Of a stretch of 64,000 nucleotides of DNA, positions 1 through 9,726 are shown piece after piece. The DNA comes from Zelonia costaricensis (Eukaryota > Euglenozoa > Kinetoplastea > Trypanosomatida > Trypanosomatidae). The notes under the pieces were generated by a model. It searched no databases, had not been told where the DNA came from, and saw only the letters and a program-made list of their open reading frames with translations. The DNA is taken from the NCBI GenBank assembly GCA_030849075.1, contig JASAOO010003528.1, positions 1-64,000 of the forward strand, read 5' to 3'. The first letter of the stretch is position 1. Each line of letters opens with the position of its first letter. Both the position numbers and the translations under genes were made by a program.

Positions 1-1246
1 GGGGGTATGCGCCACCTTGATGGACGGTGGCCGCGGGGAGCGGCGTTCGGGTTGGGATAATCTGGCAAAGAGGGAAAAGCAGAAACGTGTGGGCCGGGGG
101 TGTTGTGATGGGTGGCTGCAGAGGCCTTCGCAGAAGGGGCCGGGGGTGGGGGTGGTGGTGGCCCTCTGTGAGCTGTCCCTTGGAGTCGTGCGACAAGACG
201 GCGGTGGTTTGCCCGTTGCGGCACGGCACGCCTGTGACGCAGACCGCGAGAGGGAGGAGTGATGCAGCGTTTGAGGGGAAGTGTGGGAGGGGGGGGGGAG
301 AGGGGTGGTACGGGACGCGAGAGTGTGCGGAACCCCCTACAAGCAGAAAACAAAGGAACTCGCAAACACACACACACACACCCGCACACACGTCGCGGTG
401 GTTGGCGCCGTCCGGAGGAGCACGCGGGCGACGCTATGTGCGCACGTGCGGGGAGGAGGAGATGGGGGATAGTTAAGTAGCGCTGCCCCTCCCCTGCAGC
501 CGCGACGGGGAAAAGAGGGAAGGGAGATGGAGCGAGGTGCGGAGCGCGGACGCGTACGTACTGCCGGCCAACACGCGCGGTGGTGGTGCCTCTGACGTTC
601 GGGTGTGAGGGGGTGTGGGGGGTGGTGGTGATGTGTGAATGCCGCGTGCGTGCGCGGCCGTGCCTACGTTCGGTCCCGAGGGCGATTCTGAACGGGCGGT
701 AGCGCGCGTGGTTGTAGTGTGGACGACCTGTGTCGAAGCCACTGTGCGTGTACGTTGGTCGAGATCGAAGTGGGGGCGCGCAGATTCATCGAGAGAGAAG
801 ACCGAGGCGACGAGGTGTTGGGGACATGGTGTTGGTGCCGGCATGGCAGTGTCATGTGTGCGTGCGTGCTGTGCGGCCGTGTTGCGATGCGTGGATCTTC
901 GCACAGCCAACGCCAAAGAGAGCTTTCCATGTTGCACTGCACAGGCGGGCAGAAGTGCCACGGCGCCTTCATCCAACCGCTGCTGTTCTCACCTGGCGGT
1001 GCTGCTTGAAGCAGAGTCGTGTGTGTTTGTCTGCTGCCTGTGAGGATGTGGGTGCTTGTGTGAGAGACCACGGGTGACGGCATCGCTTCAGATCGAGAGG
1101 AACGGGGGGGAAGGGAGTCGACGTGGAGCGCAGCACTACACGTGGTGACCCGTCCCCTCCCCCCGCCCTCTCAAGCGAGACCTGCTGCTGATAGTCTCCT
1201 TGAGCTGGGGTGGAGGAAGGAGGGGGGGGAGGAAGTTGGGCCGGCA
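1..1246. other. Intergenic region at left edge
   Basis: No convincing coding region. The plus strand is G/GT-rich, with a short CA stretch near 366-382. Frames open on both strands have the repetitive R/G/W or P/S/H composition typical of non-coding DNA here. It most likely holds the 3' untranslated region of the membrane-protein gene ending at 1247 and the leader of a further minus-strand gene beyond the window. Confidence 0.6.
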
Positions 1247-2515
1247 CTAGTGCCTTCTCTGCCACGCCGCTTCCCGTGCCGCCTTTCGTGCACTTCGCTT
1301 CTCCACCTCCTGCTGCTGCGATCGCTCCATCTGGGTCGCAACGTACTCGCTCGACGTCGCCTCTTCACTGACGTGCGGGGGGTCACCCGCGCTGCCGTGA
1401 CGCCGCCGCTCCCGCACCACGGCCCGCTTGCGCTCGAGCTTTTCCGCCTCGTACGTGATCTCGTCGACGTCGTCGAAGAGGCCGATCTGCCGCAGCAGCC
1501 GGTGCAGTCGGACGTCGCACTCGTAGTCGAGAATGCGCTTCTGCGTTTGCCAGACATCGCGGCTCTCCTCCACGTCAACGCCGGTGAAGGCGAGGCGGTA
1601 CTCGTGCCCAGCCGCGGTGCTCTCCTGGCCGTAGGTGCCGTGCTGGGGCGGGTAGGCGGGCAGCCGGCACAGGGCCCGACCGGGGGCCGTGCCGTTGACC
1701 AGCGCCGTCTTCACCGCCGTCGTCGCACTCATGCCGAGCCACACCGGCGCGAGGTATGGCGGGAAAAAGGAAAGGGCGGGCAACGCCGTGGCGTAGGCAA
1801 GCGGCCCGGCGAGCAGCGAGCCCACTGCGAGGAGCCCGAGGCTGGCGCACACGCACCGCTTCGTGGTCGCAATCCAGCCGTCGAGGCGGTCGTTGAAGCC
1901 GACGCGCTGGTCGAGGTGCCGCAGTGTGTTAAAGCAGGTCAGCCCCGCAGCTAGGGCAAGGGTGGGGTCCACGGCGAAGAGCACGGCGGCGGCACTGCTG
2001 CTGCTGCTGCTGCCGCTGGCAAGTGCCCACTGTCCCCCTGTCGTGTACAGCAGGGCGAGGGGACTGACAATGGGCATGCCCGCCTCCTGCACGAAGAAGG
2101 TGCCCATCTGCTGGGCCGGCACGCCGAGGCAGTAGACGGAGAGGGCGGCCCCCACGGCGTACGGGGCGGTCATCTTCACGTTGTTGGTGCGGTGACTGCG
2201 GAAGATGCGTTCGCGGTCGTTCTTCAGCTTCTGGCTGGCCACCCGCTTCTCCCACGTGATGGCGCGAGGGTGGTCGGCGATGTCAAGGTAGGCCTTGTAG
2301 GCGTCCTGCAGCTCCGGAAGGGCGCCCGCGACGCGACGCAGGCACTGATCGCCGTAGACGGTGAAGGGCAGTGTGAAGCACCGGAAGAGACTGCCGGCGA
2401 GGAGGAGGGCCGCGGCGGGAGTCTGGAGGGAGGCACAGTGCGCGGCATAGAGGGCGCCGTTCGCGATGCACGTCGACACGAAGCCGGCGCGCCGGGCATG
2501 GCTCGGGGACAACAT
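1247..2515 (-). CDS. Putative multi-pass mitochondrial membrane protein, possibly Oxa1/YidC-like
   Basis: 422 residues. The N-terminal half has hydrophobic segments near residues 15-50, 115-140 and 145-165, with more near 175-195 and 220-270. Between the first and second lies a charged stretch (about 60-110). A hydrophobic helix ending in TLPFTVYGDQ, then a basic amphipathic loop, then another membrane segment recalls the first cytosolic/matrix loop of Oxa1/Cox18/YidC insertases. The C-terminal 100 residues are highly charged and rich in R, E and Q, as in the ribosome-binding tail of Oxa1. I infer a mitochondrial inner-membrane protein, perhaps an insertase relative; this is a fold-level resemblance only. 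The first Met is used because no better one follows. It is the last minus-strand gene in the window. Confidence 0.75.
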   Translation of the reverse strand: MLSPSHARRAGFVSTCIANGALYAAHCASLQTPAAALLLAGSLFRCFTLPFTVYGDQCLRRVAGALPELQDAYKAYLDIADHPRAITWEKRVASQKLKNDRERIFRSHRTNNVKMTAPYAVGAALSVYCLGVPAQQMGTFFVQEAGMPIVSPLALLYTTGGQWALASGSSSSSSAAAVLFAVDPTLALAAGLTCFNTLRHLDQRVGFNDRLDGWIATTKRCVCASLGLLAVGSLLAGPLAYATALPALSFFPPYLAPVWLGMSATTAVKTALVNGTAPGRALCRLPAYPPQHGTYGQESTAAGHEYRLAFTGVDVEESRDVWQTQKRILDYECDVRLHRLLRQIGLFDDVDEITYEAEKLERKRAVVRERRRHGSAGDPPHVSEEATSSEYVATQMERSQQQEVEKRSARKAAREAAWQRRH

Positions 2516-3066
2516 GAGAGCGCACGAGGTTTGCGCGTGTGTGTGATTGTGGGACGCTGGTCAGCGTGCAACCGAGCTCGCTGGGGTGAGTGCGTGCCTT
2601 GGCGCCGTGGGGGTTGTGCCACGCACGGAAGCGCAGGCGAGGAGGGTGAAGGACGCGCGCCGAGCAGGAAGGCGCACTGGCCGGGGAAAGAAGGTTGGAC
2701 GTCGAGAAGCAACAAAGGAGGGAGAGCGTACGATGGGGAGAGGAGCGGGGGATGTATCTGTGTTGCGGTCACCTTCGGCACTTCGTGAAGAGTCATGGAG
2801 CTGCACGCCGAGGTCGGCGAGTGGCGAGCAACGTGGCTGCCCCAACGCGTGAGAGCCACAAGGTCGCGCAGGGCATGTGGAGCAGTACGGGTACTGCGGG
2901 GCGGCAGTTTGCATGTGCGCGTGGCAAAGATAATCTAGTGGGCGGCGCATACACACAAATACACGCACATACACACATGCACACACTCAGAGAAAGCGAC
3001 AAAGAAGGCGCGCAGTGGTGACGCGTGTGAAAGGCACATGCCCAGGTGCGTGGAGGCCGCGCAGCG
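2516..3066. other. Intergenic spacer
   Basis: About 550 bases with no supportable gene. It contains a CA-rich stretch around 2948-2988. It should carry the 3' UTR of the B-box-like gene and the trans-splice acceptor of the downstream membrane-protein gene. Confidence 0.6.
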
Positions 3067-4737
3067 TCAACGACTGCCCAGGCTCCGCTGGTAGACGGGG
3101 ATGCTGCTGCACGCTGCACTTGCCGCCAGCCCGCCGTGGCCGAGCGCGAGGTCGCTGAACGACCCCGAGGACGATGTGGGCGGTGCGCCGCTCCCCAGCA
3201 ACGCGTTGAGCAAGTCCTTCAGCTCCTTCTCCCGCAGCTGCCAGGAGCGCCACTGCTGCTGCTGCTGCTCTCCGTCGCCCCCAACATCTGTGGATGCCTC
3301 CGCCCAACGCGGTTGGGGGGACACCTCAGAGGGACGTCTCAGGAGAGACCCCTGCTGCTGCTGCTGCTGCTGCTGATGTGGTGCGCGGGAGACTGGCACA
3401 TCCGCTGGGGTGTCGGGCGGCTGCATGCCCGCTCCGGTGACTTCTGCCGGAGTAGTCCCTGCTCGACGCCAGTCAGCCTCGAGCCGACCGTCGTGCTCCG
3501 GCACACGGCGCAGCGGGGTGGCCTCGGGCAGAGGCGGTAGACTCGTCACCGTCACCCCCGTCGCGTCCGCAGCGCTGCCCGTGCGCTGGCTGGAGAGCGG
3601 CGACCGCGAGGTGGAGGAGCTGGAGGAGGTGGACAGGGAGGCGGCGGCCGCGCGAAGGAGGCGCTGCCGGAGGGTGTCGTGGATGTTGCGCAGGGCGTAC
3701 TGCAGCAGCACTACTTCGGCGTCAGACGGGTGGAGCGGTGCGGCGCTGGTCGACCCCGCAGCCGCAAGACGGGCGGCGGGGTCGGTCGTGGACAGCGGTG
3801 CCGCCGACCAGACAGGTGCGCCGTGGCATGCGGCTCCCTGCTGCGCTTCCGCCGTGACGGGCAAGGCAGCTGGCGACGCGGAGGGGTGCGGCGGCGAGGC
3901 CTGCATGTGCGGCTGGCACCGTTGGTGCTGCTGCTGCTGGTGGAGGTGCGGCAGCGGAGGTGGCTCCTGCACGGGTGTGAAGTTCATGCCAGCTGCCGTG
4001 GTGGCGGCGGCGCGCGTAGGGGCGCTCGGGGATCGGTTCAGCGGCGGCTCCACCCCCGTCGCGTCGGCTCCGCTGCTCGGCAGCTCCTGCAGCAGTCGCT
4101 GCCACGCCTGAAGCCGCGCCGCACATGCCTGCTCCTCTGCTGCCATGTGCGCCAGCTGGCCACGCAGGGTCTCGCGCACCTGCGCCAGCTCGCGCTGCGC
4201 CGCCTGCCGCGTGTGCGTCCACGACGGTGCAGACGAGGACGGCGGTGCGTAGGACGCTGTCAGGGTGTTGGCGCCACGCAGGAGCCGCTCCATCCGCGTT
4301 TGCAGTCCGCGATGCTGGTAGCGCCAGTTGGCGACATCGAGCGCCTTCGCCTCCGTCACGCGCAGCAGCTCCCCGTCCACCTCCTGCACCTCCGCCATCA
4401 GCTTCGCCACTGCAGCTAGCTTGTCGCGCCGCAGCTGCACGAGGTGGTGCACGGCGTCTTCGCGCTGCCGGTCGTGCACGCGCCACGGCTTGGCAAAGCC
4501 CTCCTCGACCTCCTGCGCCACCTCGCGAGTCTCGCGGAGCAGGGCTGCAGGCACGTACAGTAGTGCATCGTGCAGGGGGAGGTGGTCGTGGTTCGTGTGG
4601 GGCCCAACGAGAAGGGCCAGGCCGCTGCATCGCACATGGCAACTGAGGCAGTAGTAGTCCTCTGACTCGGTGGGGAAGAGGGTGCACGGGCTCGGCGTCG
4701 ACGGCAGGGCAACCTCAGGCGCAGAGACAGCCGTCAT
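3067..4737 (-). CDS. Hypothetical protein with B-box-like zinc motif, coiled coil and polyQ tracts
   Basis: 556 residues. Residues about 28-50 hold a Cys/His cluster (CLSC, a further Cys, then HTNHDH) like the second half of a B-box zinc finger, preceded by acidic residues. Residues about 60-225 are charged and predicted by eye to be coiled coil, rich in R, E, Q and L. The C-terminal half is low complexity with several glutamine runs, including an uninterrupted Q8 encoded by CTG repeats, and ends in a Ser/Gly-rich tail. A B-box plus coiled coil recalls TRIM-type scaffolds, but there is no RING domain, so no ligase activity is claimed. The start is the first Met and lies just before the zinc motif. 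Function unknown; a structural or scaffold role is a guess. Confidence 0.8.
   Translation of the reverse strand: MTAVSAPEVALPSTPSPCTLFPTESEDYYCLSCHVRCSGLALLVGPHTNHDHLPLHDALLYVPAALLRETREVAQEVEEGFAKPWRVHDRQREDAVHHLVQLRRDKLAAVAKLMAEVQEVDGELLRVTEAKALDVANWRYQHRGLQTRMERLLRGANTLTASYAPPSSSAPSWTHTRQAAQRELAQVRETLRGQLAHMAAEEQACAARLQAWQRLLQELPSSGADATGVEPPLNRSPSAPTRAAATTAAGMNFTPVQEPPPLPHLHQQQQHQRCQPHMQASPPHPSASPAALPVTAEAQQGAACHGAPVWSAAPLSTTDPAARLAAAGSTSAAPLHPSDAEVVLLQYALRNIHDTLRQRLLRAAAASLSTSSSSSTSRSPLSSQRTGSAADATGVTVTSLPPLPEATPLRRVPEHDGRLEADWRRAGTTPAEVTGAGMQPPDTPADVPVSRAPHQQQQQQQQGSLLRRPSEVSPQPRWAEASTDVGGDGEQQQQQWRSWQLREKELKDLLNALLGSGAPPTSSSGSFSDLALGHGGLAASAACSSIPVYQRSLGSR
3352..3375 (-). repeat. (CTG)8 trinucleotide repeat encoding Q8
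   Basis: Eight uninterrupted CTG units on the plus strand read as CAG (Gln) in the minus-strand gene. Several shorter CTG/CAG runs lie in the same gene. Slippage-prone and probably length-polymorphic. Confidence 0.9.
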
Positions 4738-5536
4738 GGTGGTGCCGCACGCTGCACTCGTAGTTGCGCCACAGAATACGAGTCTAGGCTTGCTCTCGAT
4801 CTGCGAGGTCTAACACTATATGGCTTGTCTAGTGTGTATGTGTCTGTGTGGGTGTGTGCTTGTGTCTATCCGCGGACGGCGGGTGCCCTCGTACACACTC
4901 GCCGGACACACAGGAGGCGAAAAGGGAAGAGAGCGTTCTAGATTGGCGCAGCGCAGCCGTTGCGCCGTGTCTCTCTCTCTATCTCTCTAGGGAAGGGTAT
5001 GTGTAGTTGTGTGAGTTGGTGCCCCGTCCACAGCTGTGCCTGACTGTCGGCCTCGCGGCTGTCGCAGCAGACGGAGGGAGGGAGGGAGAGGGGGTGGGGC
5101 GGGGGTGAGGGCGTCGTGATGTGGAGTCTGACCACGCGCCATGTGGAACGCACACGCGGCGAGTTCAGCGTGAACACAAAAGACAATGAGGACGAAGTAA
5201 CAGGAGCAGGGAATCTACAACAATAGTAGTAGGAATCATGAAGAGGCATTCTCAAAGGGGGAGGGCCGAATCGCATCGCTTCTGCAAACGACTGATTCCG
5301 CGATGGTGGCAAAGCGTCCCCTGAGGTGCACTCGACTCCAGCCGCGCCTCTTCCGCCTGTCTTTGAGTGTGTGTCTGTCTGTGTGCGCGCGTTAGGTATT
5401 GCTGCCGCGTCGAGGTTTTAATTCGTCAGGAAAGCGGCACGGGTCCTTTCGTTTGGTGCACGTGCGCGTGCGACGGGTGTGTGCGCAGGGGAGGACGGGC
5501 CAACCACAGAACAGGTCGCTGCAGGGCGACCATCTC
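4738..5536. other. Intergenic spacer
   Basis: About 800 bases without a supportable gene. It includes GT-rich stretches near 4832-4865 and 5367-5385 and a CT-repeat near 4970-4990. It probably combines the 3' UTR of the methyltransferase gene with the leader of the B-box-like gene. Confidence 0.6.
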
Positions 5537-6877
5537 TCACTGCTGCTTCTGCCGCTTCGCCCCTGCGTGTGCGGCACCACTGCTGCTGGTATCGCCTGCA
5601 GCGTCGCGAGGGCGGCGGCGATTCTGGGCGGCCTTGGCGTGTGCCTCACGGTCGTCCTGTTCCGCAGCAGACTCCCCCCGCACCCAGCGAATGCGGGTGA
5701 CGCGGATGGTCATGTTCAGCTCGCTCTGCGCCTCCTGCACGACCTGCGTCTCGTAGGCCCAGGCGTAGTGCCCGCGACGCTGCACAAGCGCGTAGTGCAG
5801 CAGCGCACTCGCCGCCTCCTCACGCCGTGCGTGCAGCTCCGCCGCGGCCGAGGCGGCCGTGGGCAGCGACGCGCAGCAGGCGGAGGCAGCCTTCACCACG
5901 GCGGCCCATAAGGCATCGCCACTGCGGTTGCCGCTGTTGAACGGGACGAAGGGTTTGACATTCTCGCCGTCGAGCAGCCGCAGGAAGGCGCCCTCCACGT
6001 CGTCGACGCGCTGCTCGCAGAAGTTAACGATCTCGCAGCCGGCGGGGTTGGTGGCGAGCAGCTCGGTCAGCGTGTAGAGCAGCGCTGGCCAGTCCCTCGG
6101 ATTCCCGTACAGTGCGTCACATAAGATAACGTGGTGGAACGGCGTGCTGGACCCGGCGGCGGCGGCGCTGCGAGCCGGTAAGCCGGACCTCTTGAGAGCC
6201 GCCTCGCACTCGAGCAGAGACGCGGACGGACTCAACAGGGCCTCCACCATCGTAGCCACGACGCGCTCGACGGCCGAGGGGCTGCTGCCGTCGCTACTGC
6301 CGGTGCCGGAGGAGGACGGTGCGGGTGCGGTGCGATCCCCTGAAGTCGGCGCCCGTGAACTGGGCCCTGTGATCCCCGCCTTCTGCAGCTGCTTGTGCAC
6401 GCTGGTCGACGCGGTCGGGCCCCACCTCCACTGCAGCGCTACGCACCGCCCGACCCCGCCGCTGCGCGTCTGCACTCGCTTGTCGTTGAGGTGCACATTG
6501 TGCTCCATGAGAGGGAGCAGCTCCTTCAGGTCCGTGACGACGACGCGGGCACCGGCCATGGCGAGAGCGATGCCGAGGCAGCCCACCCCGGCCCCGAGCT
6601 CCACCACGTTCCTCCCCGCCAGTGGCACTTTCGCGGAGGTGTCCAGCGGAGTGGGGAGGCGCAGGACGTGCGTGTGCAGGTGGCGCAGGGCCGCGCTGTT
6701 GCTGTTCCACAGCACCGCCCCGAGCTGGTCCTCGGCGCCCTCCAGCGCCAAGTGCAGCGCGTTGTGGCTGTCATCGTCGTCGTCGTCGCCGGCGTAGTCT
6801 GCGTCTGGCACGGCCCAGTGCAGCGTGGCAACGTCGCCGTACGGACTCGGCACCTCCTTCACTAGCCACGTCAGCAT
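5537..6877 (-). CDS. Putative METTL21-type protein methyltransferase
   Basis: 446 residues from the chosen start. Motif I of class I SAM-dependent methyltransferases is clear at residues 91-100 (VVELGAGVGC), followed by VVTDL at about 113-117. A DxxY motif (DALY) at residues 254-257 follows hydrophobic VIL, as in the METTL21/Methyltransf_16 family that methylates lysines. Residues 55-59 (VLWNS) match the W of the family's conserved pre-motif. The protein is longer than the usual 220-300 residues because of a low-complexity insert (about 165-205) and a basic C-terminal tail. This Met is preferred to a longer reading because a pyrimidine tract ending in CAG lies directly before it. Substrate unknown; a protein lysine is the family expectation. 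Confidence 0.85.
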   Translation of the reverse strand: MLTWLVKEVPSPYGDVATLHWAVPDADYAGDDDDDDSHNALHLALEGAEDQLGAVLWNSNSAALRHLHTHVLRLPTPLDTSAKVPLAGRNVVELGAGVGCLGIALAMAGARVVVTDLKELLPLMEHNVHLNDKRVQTRSGGVGRCVALQWRWGPTASTSVHKQLQKAGITGPSSRAPTSGDRTAPAPSSSGTGSSDGSSPSAVERVVATMVEALLSPSASLLECEAALKRSGLPARSAAAAGSSTPFHHVILCDALYGNPRDWPALLYTLTELLATNPAGCEIVNFCEQRVDDVEGAFLRLLDGENVKPFVPFNSGNRSGDALWAAVVKAASACCASLPTAASAAAELHARREEAASALLHYALVQRRGHYAWAYETQVVQEAQSELNMTIRVTRIRWVRGESAAEQDDREAHAKAAQNRRRPRDAAGDTSSSGAAHAGAKRQKQQ

Positions 6878-7404
6878 TGCTGGAGATGGGGAGGGGGGGG
6901 GAGATCTGTGGGCGTTTGGTGGAGACGGCACGCAAAGGAATAGAAGAGGAGAAGGCGGTTGATGTGCGAGACAGGCGTCGTGGTGGGGACGAGGGCGTGG
7001 CGGTTCCCCGTCGTGGATGCGTGCCACACCACGATAAAGCACCCCCCGGCGAAACGGCTCCTAGGGGGGCCGATAGCAGCTTGTCGTGTGGCGTAGCACA
7101 CACACACACACGTGCTGGAGTGTGTCTATTTGTGTTCCCTGTGCGTAGTTCATAATCGCTGGTCAGGACACCTTTACCGGACAGGAGATGGGGACGGTGG
7201 TGGCGGCAGTGGGGGTGGGAATGGAGGGCCGTGTGGGGCGTAGACGCCGCGGCACACCCACGCAGACCCGCACGCACATGCCTCACATGCACCGCAGGGG
7301 GGCGACGAGTCCGGACAAGCAGCACATCCACGCGCCGACGAAAAGTCGAAGCTGCACGACTCTCTCGCATGCGCAGCGTTTCACGCGGTTTCTCTCCTCT
7401 GCGC
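6878..7404. other. Intergenic spacer
   Basis: About 530 bases. The part nearest 6878 is a G-rich run on the plus strand, a pyrimidine tract on the minus strand, ending in CAG 2 nt before the methyltransferase ATG. Either the leader is almost absent or an AG further upstream (CACAG before the tract) is used. No gene seen. Confidence 0.6.
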
Positions 7405-9726
7405 CTACGGCTGCTGTGCGCGCTTGTGACGGTACATGTCCTGCAGCGTGCGCTCGCGTGCTTGGGCCTGCTGAAGGTCGTACTCCACCTCATCAAGGTC
7501 ACGCCGCATCTTCAACACCTCGCGCTCCCGCAGCTCCACCGTGAACCGCGTCGCCACCCGAGCGCGCTGCAGTCGCCCGGCGAGGCGCTCGTAGACGTAC
7601 GCCGCCACCGACGGCGCAGGCAGGGTGCTCTCCTCCGCATCACCATCGGGAGCCCCCGTAGCGTCATCGCTGAGCCGAGCTCCTGCCGCCGCAGGTCCGC
7701 GTAGTTGCCCATCGTCCTGCACGTAGCCGGACAAGACGTGCCGGTCGTGCGGACTGAGCATTGCGGATGAGACGACGCGCTCCCACTCCTGCCGCAGCGG
7801 CCGCAGCACCGCATTCGCCTCCCGCACCTGCGCCGCCACCCGCTGGCTGAGTTGATGCAAGACGTGCTGCACATTCACACCAGCGCCGTAGTCGGCAGGT
7901 GCGGCCGCGGACGTGAAGGCTCGCACTGCGGCGGCCATCGCGCTGGCGGCCTCACGCGAGGCTGCGCCGTCCTCATGGCCGTACGTGCTGTGTAGCTCCT
8001 GCTGCACGAGATCCTGCGCACGTCGCACCTCCGCGGGCGTTGGCGCGTCTGGGTGGCTTGCGCTGCTGCCGCTGGCGGCGCGCTCGCACTCGACGGCGAC
8101 CCAGCGACGCGCATCCTGCACGTACAGCGCGGCCTCTTCGGCGTCCATCGCAACAGGGGCAGGCGCAGAGGGCGGCGTGCCGCGCAGCTCCACCGCAGAC
8201 ACAGTAAGGGGCACCGAGGTGGCATCGGCGAGTTCCGGCTTGCGGTGCTTGCGGGGTGCCGGCAGGTCGAGCGCACCGAAGAGGTCGGCCGGCACGCCGC
8301 TGTCGGCGCGTGCTGTTTCGTGGGACGGGCCTCCCTGCGCGTTGCCTGCCACCGCGCGTTCCTCCTGCCCGTCCACTACTGCCGACACGCGCTGCAGTGC
8401 CTCGCGCGGACGCTTGAGCGGCGGCAGCGGCAGCGGCGGCGGCATTGACGCGTCGGCGTCGCTGCTCGTCGCCGCCGGCGGGACTGTGCTGGTAGTCGTG
8501 GTGCGGTTTGCGGAGGGCAGCGTGGCGAAGAGGTCGGACAGGCTGCTGTGCAGCTCTGCCTTGGCATCCGCCGCGGCGGCGGCTGTTATGGACGGGCGTG
8601 CCGCGGCGGCGGTGATGGCGCGCAGCGAGGACCCCGCCAAGGCCGGGACGGAAGCCGCAGGTGCGGCGGTGAGCTGCTTGAGAAGGTCCTGATTCACCCC
8701 AGTTAGCGCGGCGCGAGCGCGACTGCTGTCAGAGGTGGACTTGCCGTCCGCGGCGACGCCGTCGTCCTCAGCGGCGCTGCTGTCCATCTGGCGCTGCTGA
8801 ATAAGGCGCTGCTGCTCGGTGAGGTCCTTCATGAGCACGCGCTGCTTCTTGACGAGGCCCGCCTGCTGCTGGTCCTCGTACATGTCGATCGCCGTGAAGG
8901 GCGTGCGCTCGTTCTCCTCGTCCTGGGCGTCCTCGGCGTCGCCTGCGAGCGAGTCGCCCTCGTCGTCGTCCTCACCCTCCACAATGTTGTCCACGAGCCC
9001 CGACGTCTGCCGGTCCTCCTCCAGCGCCTTCTTCATCTTGCGCGACTGCCGCAGGGACAGGGTGCCGGACTCGATGCCCTCGCGGTTGCTCTCCAGTTTC
9101 GCGAGAAACGCGGCTTCGGCGAGTTGGCGCTGCCGCTCCTTGCGCAGCCCCTTCTTCTGATCCTGGTTCGCCAGCCTGCTGGTCGCCATGTCGACCATCT
9201 CGCTCTCGAAGCGCTCGCCGCTGACGGTGTCGGCGCGGGCTGCGCGCTCCTCGTTCGTCTTGCGGGCCAGCCGGCGGCGGCGCCGCTCTGCCATGTAGGA
9301 CTCCAGGCTCTGCTTCTCGCCCTCCGCGCCGCCGGGCACGGACTTGAGCTGCTGCTGCTGCTCCTTGAGGTAGTACTCCTGCTCATCCTTGAGCTCCAGG
9401 TAGCGCTGCTCGCACAGCCACGCGGGTCGTATGTAGTGGTTTGGCGTGCGCCGCGTCAGCTGCTCGGCGATGAGGCGCCACTTGTGCGGGAAGAGTGCCT
9501 GGTACTCGACGAGCTTCTCCTCCTCCTCGAGGCTCCACGCTTCGTGGATGTGCAGGCGCGGGTCGAGGTAGTTCTCCCAGCGCTCGCGGCACTGCGTCGC
9601 CGTCTTCTTGGTCAGCATCGACGCCACCCGCTCCCAGTCGCGCAGGCCGTACTGAGCCAGCGCCGCCTTCATGACCTCATCCTCGGCGTTGGTCCAGGCG
9701 CCGCCCTTGAAGTGCAGTCGCGACAT
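7405..9726 (-). CDS. CDC5L: CDC5/CEF1 Myb-domain pre-mRNA splicing factor
   Basis: 773 residues, close to the usual CDC5L size. Residues about 6-105 form two Myb repeats: the first begins GGAWTNAEDE and contains CRERWENYLDP, the second begins AWSLEEEEKL. This is the hallmark N-terminus of CDC5/Cef1, a core component of the PRP19 (NineTeen) complex in the nuclear spliceosome. A charged Arg/Glu-rich region follows (about 110-310), then an Ala-rich linker, and a helical C-terminus that ends in coiled coil, as in the family. In trypanosomatids it serves spliced-leader trans-splicing as well as rare cis-splicing. A textbook acceptor lies 28 nt upstream of the start. T. brucei CDC5 lies, as I recall, near the GMP reductase and KIN2A genes on chromosome 5, matching this locus. 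Confidence 0.95.
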   Translation of the reverse strand: MSRLHFKGGAWTNAEDEVMKAALAQYGLRDWERVASMLTKKTATQCRERWENYLDPRLHIHEAWSLEEEEKLVEYQALFPHKWRLIAEQLTRRTPNHYIRPAWLCEQRYLELKDEQEYYLKEQQQQLKSVPGGAEGEKQSLESYMAERRRRRLARKTNEERAARADTVSGERFESEMVDMATSRLANQDQKKGLRKERQRQLAEAAFLAKLESNREGIESGTLSLRQSRKMKKALEEDRQTSGLVDNIVEGEDDDEGDSLAGDAEDAQDEENERTPFTAIDMYEDQQQAGLVKKQRVLMKDLTEQQRLIQQRQMDSSAAEDDGVAADGKSTSDSSRARAALTGVNQDLLKQLTAAPAASVPALAGSSLRAITAAAARPSITAAAAADAKAELHSSLSDLFATLPSANRTTTTSTVPPAATSSDADASMPPPLPLPPLKRPREALQRVSAVVDGQEERAVAGNAQGGPSHETARADSGVPADLFGALDLPAPRKHRKPELADATSVPLTVSAVELRGTPPSAPAPVAMDAEEAALYVQDARRWVAVECERAASGSSASHPDAPTPAEVRRAQDLVQQELHSTYGHEDGAASREAASAMAAAVRAFTSAAAPADYGAGVNVQHVLHQLSQRVAAQVREANAVLRPLRQEWERVVSSAMLSPHDRHVLSGYVQDDGQLRGPAAAGARLSDDATGAPDGDAEESTLPAPSVAAYVYERLAGRLQRARVATRFTVELREREVLKMRRDLDEVEYDLQQAQARERTLQDMYRHKRAQQP

